Shown here: positions 37,441 to 46,400 of the stretch, piece after piece
Layout of the letters: each line of letters opens with the position of its first letter
Position numbering within the stretch: position 1 is the first letter of the stretch
Assembly (NCBI GenBank): GCA_017650105.1
Contig: JAGCFO010000046.1
Span: forward strand, 1 to 64,000
Length of the DNA stretch: 64,000 bases
Direction of reading: 5' to 3'
Source: Bacteroidaceae bacterium
GTDB taxonomy: Bacteria > Bacteroidota > Bacteroidia > Bacteroidales > Bacteroidaceae
Position numbers and translations under genes: made by a program
Notes under the pieces: model-generated
What the model was told of the DNA's origin: nothing
Database searches by the model: none
Seen by the model: the letters and a program-made list of their open reading frames with translations, nothing else

Positions 37441-39513
37441 TTAATAGGATTTCACGTCGCGAATGAAGAAATAGAAGTAGAAATAGGTGTCGCCGAAGTT
37501 ATCGTAGAAGATTTTCTTCACTTCGGGATTCCTCTCGATGTTTGCCGAAACGGCATACTTGCGTGCATACTCCATAAATGCCTTAAACTTCATCTGCACG
37601 GTTTTGTCAAAAGGCATCTTGCTGATATCCACATTGCCTGGTTCAAGATTTCCGAAGAGCAGGGCGGCTTCTTGATAGTGTGTCGGCATTCGTCCCTCCT
37701 TGTGGCTGTTAGCATAGCGGAAGAAATTCTGCCAGAAGGTGGGAATATCCTTTAAGGTAAGCGCGCACATGAGTCCCATCTCGTCGAAGAGGGGAGTAGT
37801 AGTGTTGGCAAACGAATGAGCGAAGTAGTTGAGCATATAAATCTCCACCAGCGAGTTATCTCCGTCGAGCTGATCCTCGTAGCAGTAGAAGGGCAGGATA
37901 GTAGCAAACTCCTTGTCTGTAGGAATCTTCTTCGGATCGTCGGCAAAAGCTTCGTACTTTTTTGCCCACTTGCGGTGGAAGAGCGTCTTACTCAGCGTGT
38001 TGGTAAATTTGCGCGATGCCTCGTAGTCTCCCTGAAGGATGGAGGTTTTTGCCATATACTTCATGTATTCAGCCTTCCATCCATACTCAACTCCGTCTTC
38101 CAGACACCAGCGGTAGCAGAAATTGCAGCGGGCGTAGTTGTAATAGAGCATTTTACCGCCCACCTGCATCATTCTGATATCGAGCGGAGTAGCGGGTTTA
38201 GCTCCTCCGTCGAGGTATTTGAACATCTCGTCGCCTGCTCGGCCTAACTTCAACAATGCCAGGTTTTTGGCAAGCACGATAAGGCGCGTAGGCTCCGTTT
38301 TGTGATGTATCTTTTCGAGTTGCTTCTGATAGGGCTTCTCAAGGTTGTCGTACTCTTCTTGAGTGATTTTCCCGTATGCCAGATCATCCTTCAGCTCAAG
38401 GATTGCATCCGTTGCGCGTTTCGTTGCCTTGATGTAGCGCGGGACAGCCTTCTCCACATGGGCGTTGTGATTCTTGACGATGCGCAGAACTTCCTTGTAA
38501 TCTGTGCGATCCATTGCCTCCTCCACTTTAAGCTCGGTGTGGAAATTGTAATCCTTATACCAAAATACTGCTATCACGGCAGCTAAGCACAGGATGATTA
38601 ATCCATTGAAGAGGAGAGGTTTGTTCTGCTTCAGAGATGCTTTCTTCATATTCTGTTTTGAAGAAGGAATCTGAAAGGATTCTTTCTTCTCCTTGCGGAA
38701 ACAGAAGGCAAGCGCCAGAGGACTCAAGTAAAGCAGGATGTATGGAATCCAGAAACGGATGTATTGGCTTACGAAATCGAAGCGAGGAAGGCCTGCAGCG
38801 TACATCATAGGCTTCCGCACGCTGGTGTAGGCAAAGTAGTACAAGCGCGGAGCAAGGATTATTCCCAGCACGACAAGGAGCGCGATGCAAATCTTGGTTG
38901 CTGCTTTTTGCTTGCTGAGACAAACCAGCAGGGCGATAACTGCTGCTGCCAGCAGGGCATAGAATCCGAAGAGGGGATATCCCCCGGCAATCAGCACCAC
39001 AACGAAAAGCACCTGGATGACCGAGTTCAGCACGCCCTTCTTTTCTTCCTCCTCCCCACATTTGCTCAACAGCTGCCAGGCACGAACTGCCAGCAGGGTG
39101 AAGAGCATCCCTATCGTAGCGTGGAACAGGTAGGCGGGAGTCTTGATTTGGAATATCCAGTAGCCGACTTCCATCGTGCAAGCGACGAGAAGTGCTGCGG
39201 GGATGAGCCCTACCGTTGCCCAGCGCGCGGGGATGTGAAAAATCCGCAGCGTCAGAGCATACACCGCTATCCACAAGAGAACGAGCAACAAAGCTCCTAA
39301 CCAAGGATAGAAGAGGAACTGATTGAAAAATTGCGCCAGATAAGTGAGAAATCCTGCAGGAAGAGCCATGCAGCCGTCAAACCAAATCTTCGTAGGAATC
39401 CAAAGGGAAAGTTCCTGTGCGCGGAAAAGGAGTGTATGTTCAAAAATAAGAATCAGCGCCCAGAGGATGATGCCAAACGCAAGGCCTGTGAGGAGTTTTG
39501 TGTGTTTTTTCAT
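37441..39513 (-). CDS. DUF6057-like multi-pass membrane protein
   Basis: A 690-residue protein. The N-terminal half (1 to about 330) has roughly nine hydrophobic membrane segments (for example IILWALILIFEHTLLF, WLGALLLVLLWIAVYALTL, LYLSPLALAFCF, LIILCLAAVIAVFWY). The C-terminal half is soluble, helical and TPR-like (VEEAMDRTDYKEVLRIVKNH, MAKTSILQGDYEASRKF). I recognise the pattern as the Bacteroidetes family DUF6057, which has no known function; this identification is from memory. It lies between a secreted jelly-roll protein gene and the TolB-like lipoprotein gene, with gaps of 35 and 37 nt, indicating cotranscription. Confidence 0.82.
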   Translation of the reverse strand: MKKHTKLLTGLAFGIILWALILIFEHTLLFRAQELSLWIPTKIWFDGCMALPAGFLTYLAQFFNQFLFYPWLGALLLVLLWIAVYALTLRIFHIPARWATVGLIPAALLVACTMEVGYWIFQIKTPAYLFHATIGMLFTLLAVRAWQLLSKCGEEEEKKGVLNSVIQVLFVVVLIAGGYPLFGFYALLAAAVIALLVCLSKQKAATKICIALLVVLGIILAPRLYYFAYTSVRKPMMYAAGLPRFDFVSQYIRFWIPYILLYLSPLALAFCFRKEKKESFQIPSSKQNMKKASLKQNKPLLFNGLIILCLAAVIAVFWYKDYNFHTELKVEEAMDRTDYKEVLRIVKNHNAHVEKAVPRYIKATKRATDAILELKDDLAYGKITQEEYDNLEKPYQKQLEKIHHKTEPTRLIVLAKNLALLKLGRAGDEMFKYLDGGAKPATPLDIRMMQVGGKMLYYNYARCNFCYRWCLEDGVEYGWKAEYMKYMAKTSILQGDYEASRKFTNTLSKTLFHRKWAKKYEAFADDPKKIPTDKEFATILPFYCYEDQLDGDNSLVEIYMLNYFAHSFANTTTPLFDEMGLMCALTLKDIPTFWQNFFRYANSHKEGRMPTHYQEAALLFGNLEPGNVDISKMPFDKTVQMKFKAFMEYARKYAVSANIERNPEVKKIFYDNFGDTYFYFYFFIRDVKSY

Positions 39514-39548
39514 ACGTCGTGTGGGTTTATTCAGGGAATCGTATGCCT

Positions 39549-41417
39549 TTATCTGATGAAAATCTTTTCGTTACCTATGATGTAGAATCCTGCCGGCAGG
39601 GCAACGGAAACAGGGATGCCTGGCTGGAGGACATAGCTGCCGACGTGTTGCCCGGTTAAGCTGCTGATGCTGACTTCGGTGCTGATGTCGGCACGAAGGG
39701 TGACGCATCCGTGTTTTGCTGATATGCCGAGCCGTCCTCCTTCGGGAGTGAGCATCCGCTTCAAGCGGGTGTCGTAGCCTGTCGAAATAGTAGCTACGGG
39801 TGCTGTAGCCGTCGTTGCGATGTAAGCTTCGAATGGGTTGAGTTCTTCATCGCGTGTAAGCACGAACATTCTTCGCGCGGGTTCGAAGCGCAGGAACTTG
39901 CCCTCAGGAATATACTTGTTAAACGTCGGATTCCCCACAAAGGAGTATTCAGCATTAGCATTCATGCTTGTATAAGCACCCTTGTCTGTTTGGGCAAAGT
40001 TGAGCGTTACGTTCGTTCCGTCAAGATTATCAACGAACTGCACGATGTAACATCCTGCGGGAGTCGGCAATTCATTGCCTTCCTCATCTGTTGATTCCAA
40101 AAACTCGAAGCGCGGGTAGTCGTAGCGCTGCAACACATAGTCGATACCGTTGATTAGCTGCTCGTTGGTGTGCGAAGCCATATCGTAATTGCCCGTTACG
40201 TGCATTCCGTTGAGATTTCCCGGGAACGAGAGGGCATAAAGCTTTGAGCCCTCCACAGGCATCGTAAGGGATGTGAGCCCGGAGACTTTCACCAAATCCG
40301 TATCAACAGTTGAGCTCTGCGTATTGCTGTTTCGGAAGCCTACCCAATGAGACTCTACGGCGTGGGCGGGTTGCCAATTCTGCCCGCTTGAGAGCTGAAC
40401 GCCAGCGATGTATTCGTTAGCTCCCACTTTGGACGTAGCACTTAGCGCAGCATAGATTTCCCAGTCGTCAAGCGTCAGGGAAGCGCCTGTTTTGCTGCCT
40501 AAATGAAGTATGGAAAGTGCTGTGCGTGCTGAGGAGGGTGTGAAAACGCATTCTATCCGTTTCCATTTGTTGCCTGTGTCGGGAATATCTATCCAGTTGT
40601 TTTCTCCTTCGATATACAATCGTGCACGATAACCGTCGGAGCGTGCCATAAATCGGATGAGATAGGGATTTCCCGATGTGAAAGAGAGTTGTTGAGTCAG
40701 CACCGTTTGCCCGTTGTCGGCTCCGTCTTTGCAAAGGATTGCTGCCGAGCCGGAATAGGCATCAGTAGTGCACGTTACGGATGCGTCAGCGTAGAAGGCA
40801 GCGTTGGCTGTAGTATAAACGCCTGTTGCTCCGTTCTTGATGCCGAAGTTGCAGCAAGGGTCGGGAGCCAGATTCTTCAGCTTGTCAGAATAGTTAGTAA
40901 GCGCCGTTCCTTTATCTCCTCCCGGCTGCTCTTCTTTAGGAGTGATGGCTTCGTCTTTACTGACGACGTTTCCGTCAAAAGGAGTTAGCAGTTCTTCGGG
41001 TCCAATGATGCGGCAGCCATACTCTATGTTCTCCTTCAGAGTCTCTTCCTTGACTGTTCCCAGAAGGACTCCCTCCCGGTAGAGTCGGAGGGATGTGTTG
41101 CGCACGAGAGTCCAAGTGGTTGAGCGACAGGGGTTCTGCAGACTGTTGAGCATCAGTACGGTGGTATCTTTTCCTATCACATAGCGGGCTGCATCTTCGC
41201 TCAGCAGGATAGTTGCCTGGCGTGCGTTGGCACCGAACTGGCTGCAAACGATAACGGTTACGGGATTGCCGCGCTTTTGCGTATGATCGCCGATAACGAT
41301 AGTAAATTTGCTGCTCAGCGTGTCTTTGGAGATGACTTTTATGTCTTGCGCTACGATTGACAACAGATTGCCGGCTGTCATCAGGGCAAAAAGCAGGAAT
41401 ATCTGGGTTCTTCTCAT
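39549..41417 (-). CDS. Secreted jelly-roll protein with C-terminal sorting-like tail
   Basis: A 622-residue exported protein of unknown function. Signal peptide about 1-23 (MRRTQIFLLFALMTAGNLLS). Region about 170-330 looks like a carbohydrate-binding jelly roll (SGSAAILCKDGADNG, FTSGNPYLIRFMARSDGYRA, SLTLDDWEIYAAL). The central part (about 390-570) is beta-rich and unrecognised. The C-terminus (ISSLTGQHVGSYVLQPGIPV, ending GFYIIGNEKIFIR) resembles the secretion tails of Bacteroidetes exoproteins. It is placed 13 nt after the metallopeptidase gene and 35 nt before the membrane protein gene, the second gene of the operon. Confidence 0.78.
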   Translation of the reverse strand: MRRTQIFLLFALMTAGNLLSIVAQDIKVISKDTLSSKFTIVIGDHTQKRGNPVTVIVCSQFGANARQATILLSEDAARYVIGKDTTVLMLNSLQNPCRSTTWTLVRNTSLRLYREGVLLGTVKEETLKENIEYGCRIIGPEELLTPFDGNVVSKDEAITPKEEQPGGDKGTALTNYSDKLKNLAPDPCCNFGIKNGATGVYTTANAAFYADASVTCTTDAYSGSAAILCKDGADNGQTVLTQQLSFTSGNPYLIRFMARSDGYRARLYIEGENNWIDIPDTGNKWKRIECVFTPSSARTALSILHLGSKTGASLTLDDWEIYAALSATSKVGANEYIAGVQLSSGQNWQPAHAVESHWVGFRNSNTQSSTVDTDLVKVSGLTSLTMPVEGSKLYALSFPGNLNGMHVTGNYDMASHTNEQLINGIDYVLQRYDYPRFEFLESTDEEGNELPTPAGCYIVQFVDNLDGTNVTLNFAQTDKGAYTSMNANAEYSFVGNPTFNKYIPEGKFLRFEPARRMFVLTRDEELNPFEAYIATTATAPVATISTGYDTRLKRMLTPEGGRLGISAKHGCVTLRADISTEVSISSLTGQHVGSYVLQPGIPVSVALPAGFYIIGNEKIFIR

Positions 41418-41430
41418 AGTTTCTTCCTCT

Positions 41431-42723
41431 TTAATAAGTAGTCATTCCGTCCATACGCATCCCGTGAAGGATGAAGGCATTAGAGATAAGCATCCGTTTG
41501 CCGTTGATAACAAACCCGTGTGTGTTCTTTTCGCCCGACGACACTTCGCTGCTGTAGTTGATGCCTCCGGGATAGAAATGCACACCCGAGAGATGTATGT
41601 AGTAGCTTTGGTCGTTGAAGCAGGCGCGTATGACGCGATTCGCATTCTTCCCCTTCCAGAGGCCTGAGGAATCGAAAAGCGAGTTCCAGTTGGAGGAAGT
41701 GCCTACACCCAGCGCGTGGGAAATCTCGTGCTGGGCTGTTCCTACCCATTGATAAGTAGTTCCAGGCCCGTAGCGCATCCAGCCGTCGATGTTGCAGTCG
41801 GCTGTCTGCACGCCTGGCTCGTAGTTCACGTTAATCCATTTATTCAGCGTGGTGTAGTTGTTGTAGTAGTAGCAGGCGCTGTCCATTGCCGTTCGGATGC
41901 GCTTGTCGGCTCCGTTACCGTTCACGCGGGCATCCTCTTCCTCATTTGCCCAGAAGCCCCAGTTGACGGTGCCTTTCCGCGCTGTCTTGAAAATGCGCTC
42001 TTCGCCGTAGACGGTATCCGTCGACGAGATAGCAAAGGCGCGTGTGTGGTAGAGCCTTTCTGAGTCAAGATTGTCAAACAAGACGCCGAATTCTCCCGTC
42101 ATCCCTTTTATTTTGCAAGTGTCGGCAGCCGTTTCGCAGATATCGTCGACGGTAGGATTAGGGTTGTGGCTCAGGCAGACGCCGAACGACACGATGTCGC
42201 CGGCTTTCTTGAAGTGCCCGTAAACGATGGCTGCCTTATGCACTCTCAAGTCAACAGGGTAGGTTTCCACTTCAGGGCGCGGACCTCGCTGCTCAAAGCT
42301 GAATACGTTAGCGTAGGCGGTGTCTGTTTCGTTGATAGCATAGGCTCGAAGGTGGTATGTCTTGCCAGAGGTTACTGCCGTAATCACCTTGCTGAAGTCG
42401 CCAACGCCTTTCCCTACCGCTATCGTGCGCACCCCTTCCGATGCTTTCATGCCGAGAAGGGGATTGTCGGTGGTGGAGGAGAGAAGGAACCCGCGCTTTG
42501 TTACGGCGGAGGAGCCTTCGGAAAGCACGCGCCCGTAGGCTTTGACCGTCTTGGCAACAACGTCAATGTCCACCGTGTCGACAGTAATCACAGTAGGGAC
42601 CGTATTCGCATCGTCGCGCGTGAGCGCCTGCTGCAGGCTTTCTTCCCAAGAGGCTTGCGAGCATGAGCCCAGCATCACAATCCCTGCAAGGGCAGGCAGA
42701 AGACAACGGAAAAATCTATTCAT
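41431..42723 (-). CDS. FN3-domain zinc metallopeptidase-like lipoprotein
   Basis: A 430-residue lipoprotein from the ATG at 42723 (lipobox MLGSC); the upstream in-frame extension crosses the promoter and is not used. Two FN3-like modules of the Bacteroidetes type: about 45-135 (KRGFLLSS, GKTYHLRAYAINETDTAYA) and about 140-235 (FGVCLSHNPNPTVDD, ERLYHTRAFAISSTDTVYG). The C-terminal domain has H332-E-I-S-H336-ALG, the HExxH zinc-peptidase signature with a metzincin-like Gly but without the third histidine at the usual place. No known peptidase family is assigned. It is the first gene of the operon, with its own promoter. Confidence 0.82.
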   Translation of the reverse strand: MNRFFRCLLPALAGIVMLGSCSQASWEESLQQALTRDDANTVPTVITVDTVDIDVVAKTVKAYGRVLSEGSSAVTKRGFLLSSTTDNPLLGMKASEGVRTIAVGKGVGDFSKVITAVTSGKTYHLRAYAINETDTAYANVFSFEQRGPRPEVETYPVDLRVHKAAIVYGHFKKAGDIVSFGVCLSHNPNPTVDDICETAADTCKIKGMTGEFGVLFDNLDSERLYHTRAFAISSTDTVYGEERIFKTARKGTVNWGFWANEEEDARVNGNGADKRIRTAMDSACYYYNNYTTLNKWINVNYEPGVQTADCNIDGWMRYGPGTTYQWVGTAQHEISHALGVGTSSNWNSLFDSSGLWKGKNANRVIRACFNDQSYYIHLSGVHFYPGGINYSSEVSSGEKNTHGFVINGKRMLISNAFILHGMRMDGMTTY

Positions 42724-42750
42724 GTACCTATTTAAATGATGTGTATCGTG

Positions 42751-42782
42751 CAAAGTTACGGCTTCCGAAGCGAAATGCCAAG
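42751..42782 (-). promoter_or_regulatory. Promoter of the metallopeptidase operon
   Basis: Minus-strand -7 TAACTTTG (42751-42758), exact to consensus, with CTTG (42779-42782) 20 nt upstream as a one-mismatch -33 box. The ATG lies 28 nt downstream. Confidence 0.65.
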
Positions 42783-42866
42783 AAAAAGTCTGAAAAGTTG
42801 TCTTCTTTCTGCCTAACTCCCTCTTCCTTAACCTCTGAAGCCATATTCCCACCATTTCTCAAGCGG

Positions 42867-42993
42867 TTGGGAGAACTTCTCCCAAAAACTGTTTTCTTTG
42901 TGGGAGAAGTATTATTCCTTCTTGGGAGAACCATTATCACTTCTTGGGAGAACATCTCCCAAAGGCTCGGGAGAACTTCTCCCAAGAAAGAAT
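42867..42993. repeat. GGGAGA palindrome cluster, second copy
   Basis: GGGAGA words start at 42869, 42902, 42924, 42946 and 42969; the last four are spaced 22-23 bp. Palindromes include TTGGGAGAA-C-TTCTCCCAA (42867-42885, identical to 5954-5972) and TTGGGAGA-ACA-TCTCCCAA (42944-42962). It borders the 21-bp array at 43028. The remaining parts of the 42724-43424 gap hold no visible gene. Confidence 0.78.
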
Positions 42994-43027
42994 AATTCGT
43001 TTTTCTTTGAGCAAAAAATGCTATTCT

Positions 43028-43279
43028 TTCTCCATTTCACGTCATTCCTTCTTCATACGGAGAGATGCTTTCTTCATACGGAGAGATGCTTTCTTCATAG
43101 GGAGAGATGCTTTCTTCATACCTCGTTATCCCTTCTCGATTTCACGTCATTCCTTCTTCATATGGGGAAATGTTTTTTTCATACCGCGATATCCCTTCTC
43201 GATACCGCGACATTCTTTCTCCACACTGCGTCATTTCTTCCCGATATCGCAAGATATCTTCTCCATACGGAATTATGTG
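43028..43279 (+). repeat. 21-bp repeat array, 12 tandem units
   Basis: Twelve head-to-tail units of exactly 21 bp start at 43028, 43049, 43070 and so on to 43259. Positions 1-6 are TTCTTC, TTCTCC, TTCTCG or close variants; AT stands at positions 7-8 in eleven units and at 17-18 in all twelve. The 8-bp cores between them are TTCACGTC, ACGGAGAG, ACGGAGAG, AGGGAGAG, ACCTCGTT, TTCACGTC, ATGGGGAA, ACCGCGAT, ACCGCGAC, ACTGCGTC, ATCGCAAG, ACGGAATT. It is not a CRISPR: there are no separate spacers. It lies between two minus-strand transcription units. Confidence 0.92.
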
Positions 43280-43347
43280 TCAGACATTGGGGTAAAAGCT
43301 TTTTCTAATAGCCTTTAAAGGCAAAATACCCCTCTATGAAAACAAAA

Positions 43348-43377
43348 GATTGGGAGGAGCCCACGCTCCTCCCAATC
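43348..43377 (-). terminator. Rho-independent terminator of the multi-jelly-roll gene
   Basis: A perfect 13-bp stem, GATTGGGAGGAGC / GCTCCTCCCAATC, with a 4-nt loop. On the minus strand it is followed by TTTTGTTTTC. It lies 48 nt after the stop codon. Confidence 0.85.
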
Positions 43378-43424
43378 AGGATGTTTGCCTTGCTGCACGG
43401 ATGCAGCAGGCTGTGTAATACGGA

Positions 43425-46400
43425 TTAGCGGACGAATACCTTCTGCACGCTGATGGTGCCGTCGGCGTTTGTCGTGCGGATGATGTTGACACCCTTGCGA
43501 GGCTCTGCAACCTGACGTCCGTCGATGGTGAAGAACTCAACCTTTGTGGCTTCTCCTGCAATCGTGTTAGCTACCTTCGTGTCGATGGTCCAGCTGCTGT
43601 TGTCGCCGAGAGCGGTGATAGTCAATCTGAATTCATCGGCTGAGAACCAGGTGCCGTCGAAAGGCTTGCCCGTGAGGGTGCTGTCGCAGGTGATACCGAT
43701 AGTCATCACGTGATCGTTAACGGTAATACCCTCGATTTTGCGAACACCCCATCCGAAGCCGGAACCGTCGTGTGCGTTGAAGACGTCTGTCGTCGTGCCG
43801 TCCTTAACCCAGAGGAGGCTGTCGGCGAGCCAGAGCTCTCCGCCTGTGTCGGAATCATTGGGGAACAAAGCCCATTGAGTAGCAGCTCCCGAAACGTTGA
43901 TGGCCATCGTTGAGTCGTTCTTCTCAGCGGGATAAGAAGCGGTGTTGGCAAACAGATAAGCGTTGTTGCCGCTTGCACGAGCGTGGCACTCGAGAGTGTA
44001 GGTTCCGTTAGGAATATCGGAGAGAATCTGGTAGGCTGTGAAGTTCAGTCTGCCTGCTGTTCCGTTCCAGCTGTCGAGATAACGGTTGTTTGTGTCGCCC
44101 GTCCAGTACTGTCCGGTGATGCTGGGCTGGTTGCCTGTGCCGAGAATGATGCTCCATCCGTCAACGCTGTCGATGTTAGGATTAGCGATAAGCAAGTCGG
44201 AGACGTCTGTTCCTGCTGCTACGGAGGAGAGAGCGCTCTTCTTCATAGCGGCAACAGCTGCCTCGAGGCGTGCTTTTCTGTCGGCTACGATGTCAGTCGT
44301 GCGGAACGATTCCTTCAGAATATCTTCGTTGGCAGCTAACAGATCGGTTACTACAGTAACGTACTGAGTCTGGTATTTGTTCTTGGCTGCAGAAGCAACA
44401 AGGTCCTTAACTTCTGCTACATATTCTGCGTAGTCGAGATAAGCGGCAATCTTCTTGTTGATTTCCTCAAGCATTGTCGATTTAGCGTCAGCCTTCTCAA
44501 TTTCAGCCTTCGTGAATGCAGCAGCAGCTGCGCTTACAGCGTCGGAAGCAGCCTGAGCGGTAGCGTAGTTTCCTGAGAGGAAGCTCTTCGTCGTTGAAAC
44601 GATTACGGAGAATTCTTCATTAGCAGCTACGAGGTCTTCATAACCGTCCATTACGTTTCCAGCATCAACCTTAGCTTGAGCAGCAGCGATGGAAGCATTG
44701 AAGTCGGTCTTGTCTCCAGCAAGCAGGCCTTCGATAATCTTGTTGGCGTCAGCCTTTGCCGTATTCCACATTTCCTGTTTGTCAGCGTCGGTAGCTTCTC
44801 CGAAGTATTTCAGAGTGAAATCGCGGAATGCGAACCAGCTTGTGCTCTCGTGGTTGCTGCCTCGAACACCAATCTTGAGTGTTCCGTCGGTAACGATAAC
44901 TTTAACAGCATTGGTGGTGTAGAATCCGTTGTTGAATGCTTCATCAGCATACTGGCGTACGTTGATATACCCGTTCACGCCGTCATCGGAGCAGCCAGCC
45001 TCACCCGAGGTGAAGGTGTAGAGCGACATAATGCTTGCAACGCTGCTGTTAGCGTAAAGCTTAGCAAGCAGGTTTTCGCTTCCAGCGCGGTAGGCTTCGC
45101 CTCCATCGTTGGCACCCGTACGGAAGAAGCCTGTGAGGCCTACTTCATAGAGTCCGTTGGGCAAACCAGTAAGCGTCTGATACATATCCCAATCCATGTT
45201 GTAGAACTCAGCTACGTTGTATTCGTAACCAGGAGTGTTGCCCGTCCAACCGCTATTGTTGTTGTGGAGTTCAGGATTGGTGATGAAGAATGAATAGTCA
45301 GCAGGATTCTCGTGAGTAGCTTCCTGACTCATCTTGTATTCCTTGATAGCTTGCTCAACCTTTGCAATCATGTCGAGAATGCTCTGGTAGTTAGCCTCGT
45401 CGTCGTTGCCGTCGATAAGATTCTGAGCCTCTTCGTAAACAGCAAGAGCTGCTTCAGCGCCTGGATAGGTGGTAGTGTTGAGAAGCTCGAGCAGTTGCTC
45501 GTTCACAGCATTCAGTTCCTCCATCTTTGTGAGAGAGTTCTTTGCTTCCCTGAACAGCTTGTCTAACTTGTCGTACTCAGCTTCCATCGTTTCGTCGTCG
45601 GAGCCAATAACTCCCATTGCCTCGATGGTTTCATCCTCAAGGTCGGCTGCTATTGTCGGAAGGATTTCATCTGCATGTTCAGCAAGGAATTCGTCAATCT
45701 CCTCGCAGAGAGCCTGCAGATAGATACCTACGTTGAATCCGGCGTACTCAAGTTTCACGTTGTCGATGGCTACATAGCTCCAAAGGCCGTCTTTCTTACC
45801 CATCATGCCGACAACGATTGAATCTTCAGTCACAACGCCTCTGATGGAGAATGTCTCGGGATAGGATGCGGAGTATTCGGCATCGCTTCCAGTCATTTCG
45901 GCAGTTTTCATATCCTGCTCGGCACCGTTACAGAAGATATAGCATCCTGTCTCTTCGCCTTCCCCAGCCGAGTGAGTCATAACGCACTGTACGGAGAAGA
46001 TATAGTAGCCTCTTGGCAAGCCTTTGACAGACTGACGGATGTAGGTGTCGGTTCCGGGGAGTCCGTTGATTTCGAGAACACGGTCGGTGACTTCCTGGAA
46101 GTACCTTTGTACGCGAATATTCGTTCCGTTGTTCACTGCATCGTTGTTGCGCTCCCAGTCAACCATACCGTTGTCGAACCTAGGATTCTTGATGTAGCGC
46201 TCGGTAACGTCAACGATATGGTCGTCGTCGGCGTTTGCCATCTGGTAGTCGAGGAGGGCTTCCTTCAGCGTGGCTATCATTTCGTTGAACTGAACGGCTG
46301 TGTACTCGGTATAATCGAGAACCATCGTGTTAGCTTCGGAAATGATTGTCTCGAAGGTAGCGTAAGCGTCCTCGTCGGGCTCATCATAAGAGTCCAGAAC

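Noticed and set aside
43028..43279. CRISPR array
   Set aside because: Units are contiguous 21-mers with no constant repeat plus 30-40-bp spacers, and no cas genes are nearby.
42898..43308. Open frames of 124-136 codons across the 21-bp arrays, with 7-residue repeats
   Set aside because: 21 is a multiple of three, so the array stays open in several frames at once; the products are low-complexity, lack a start signal and vary in the core. The repeat is the real feature.
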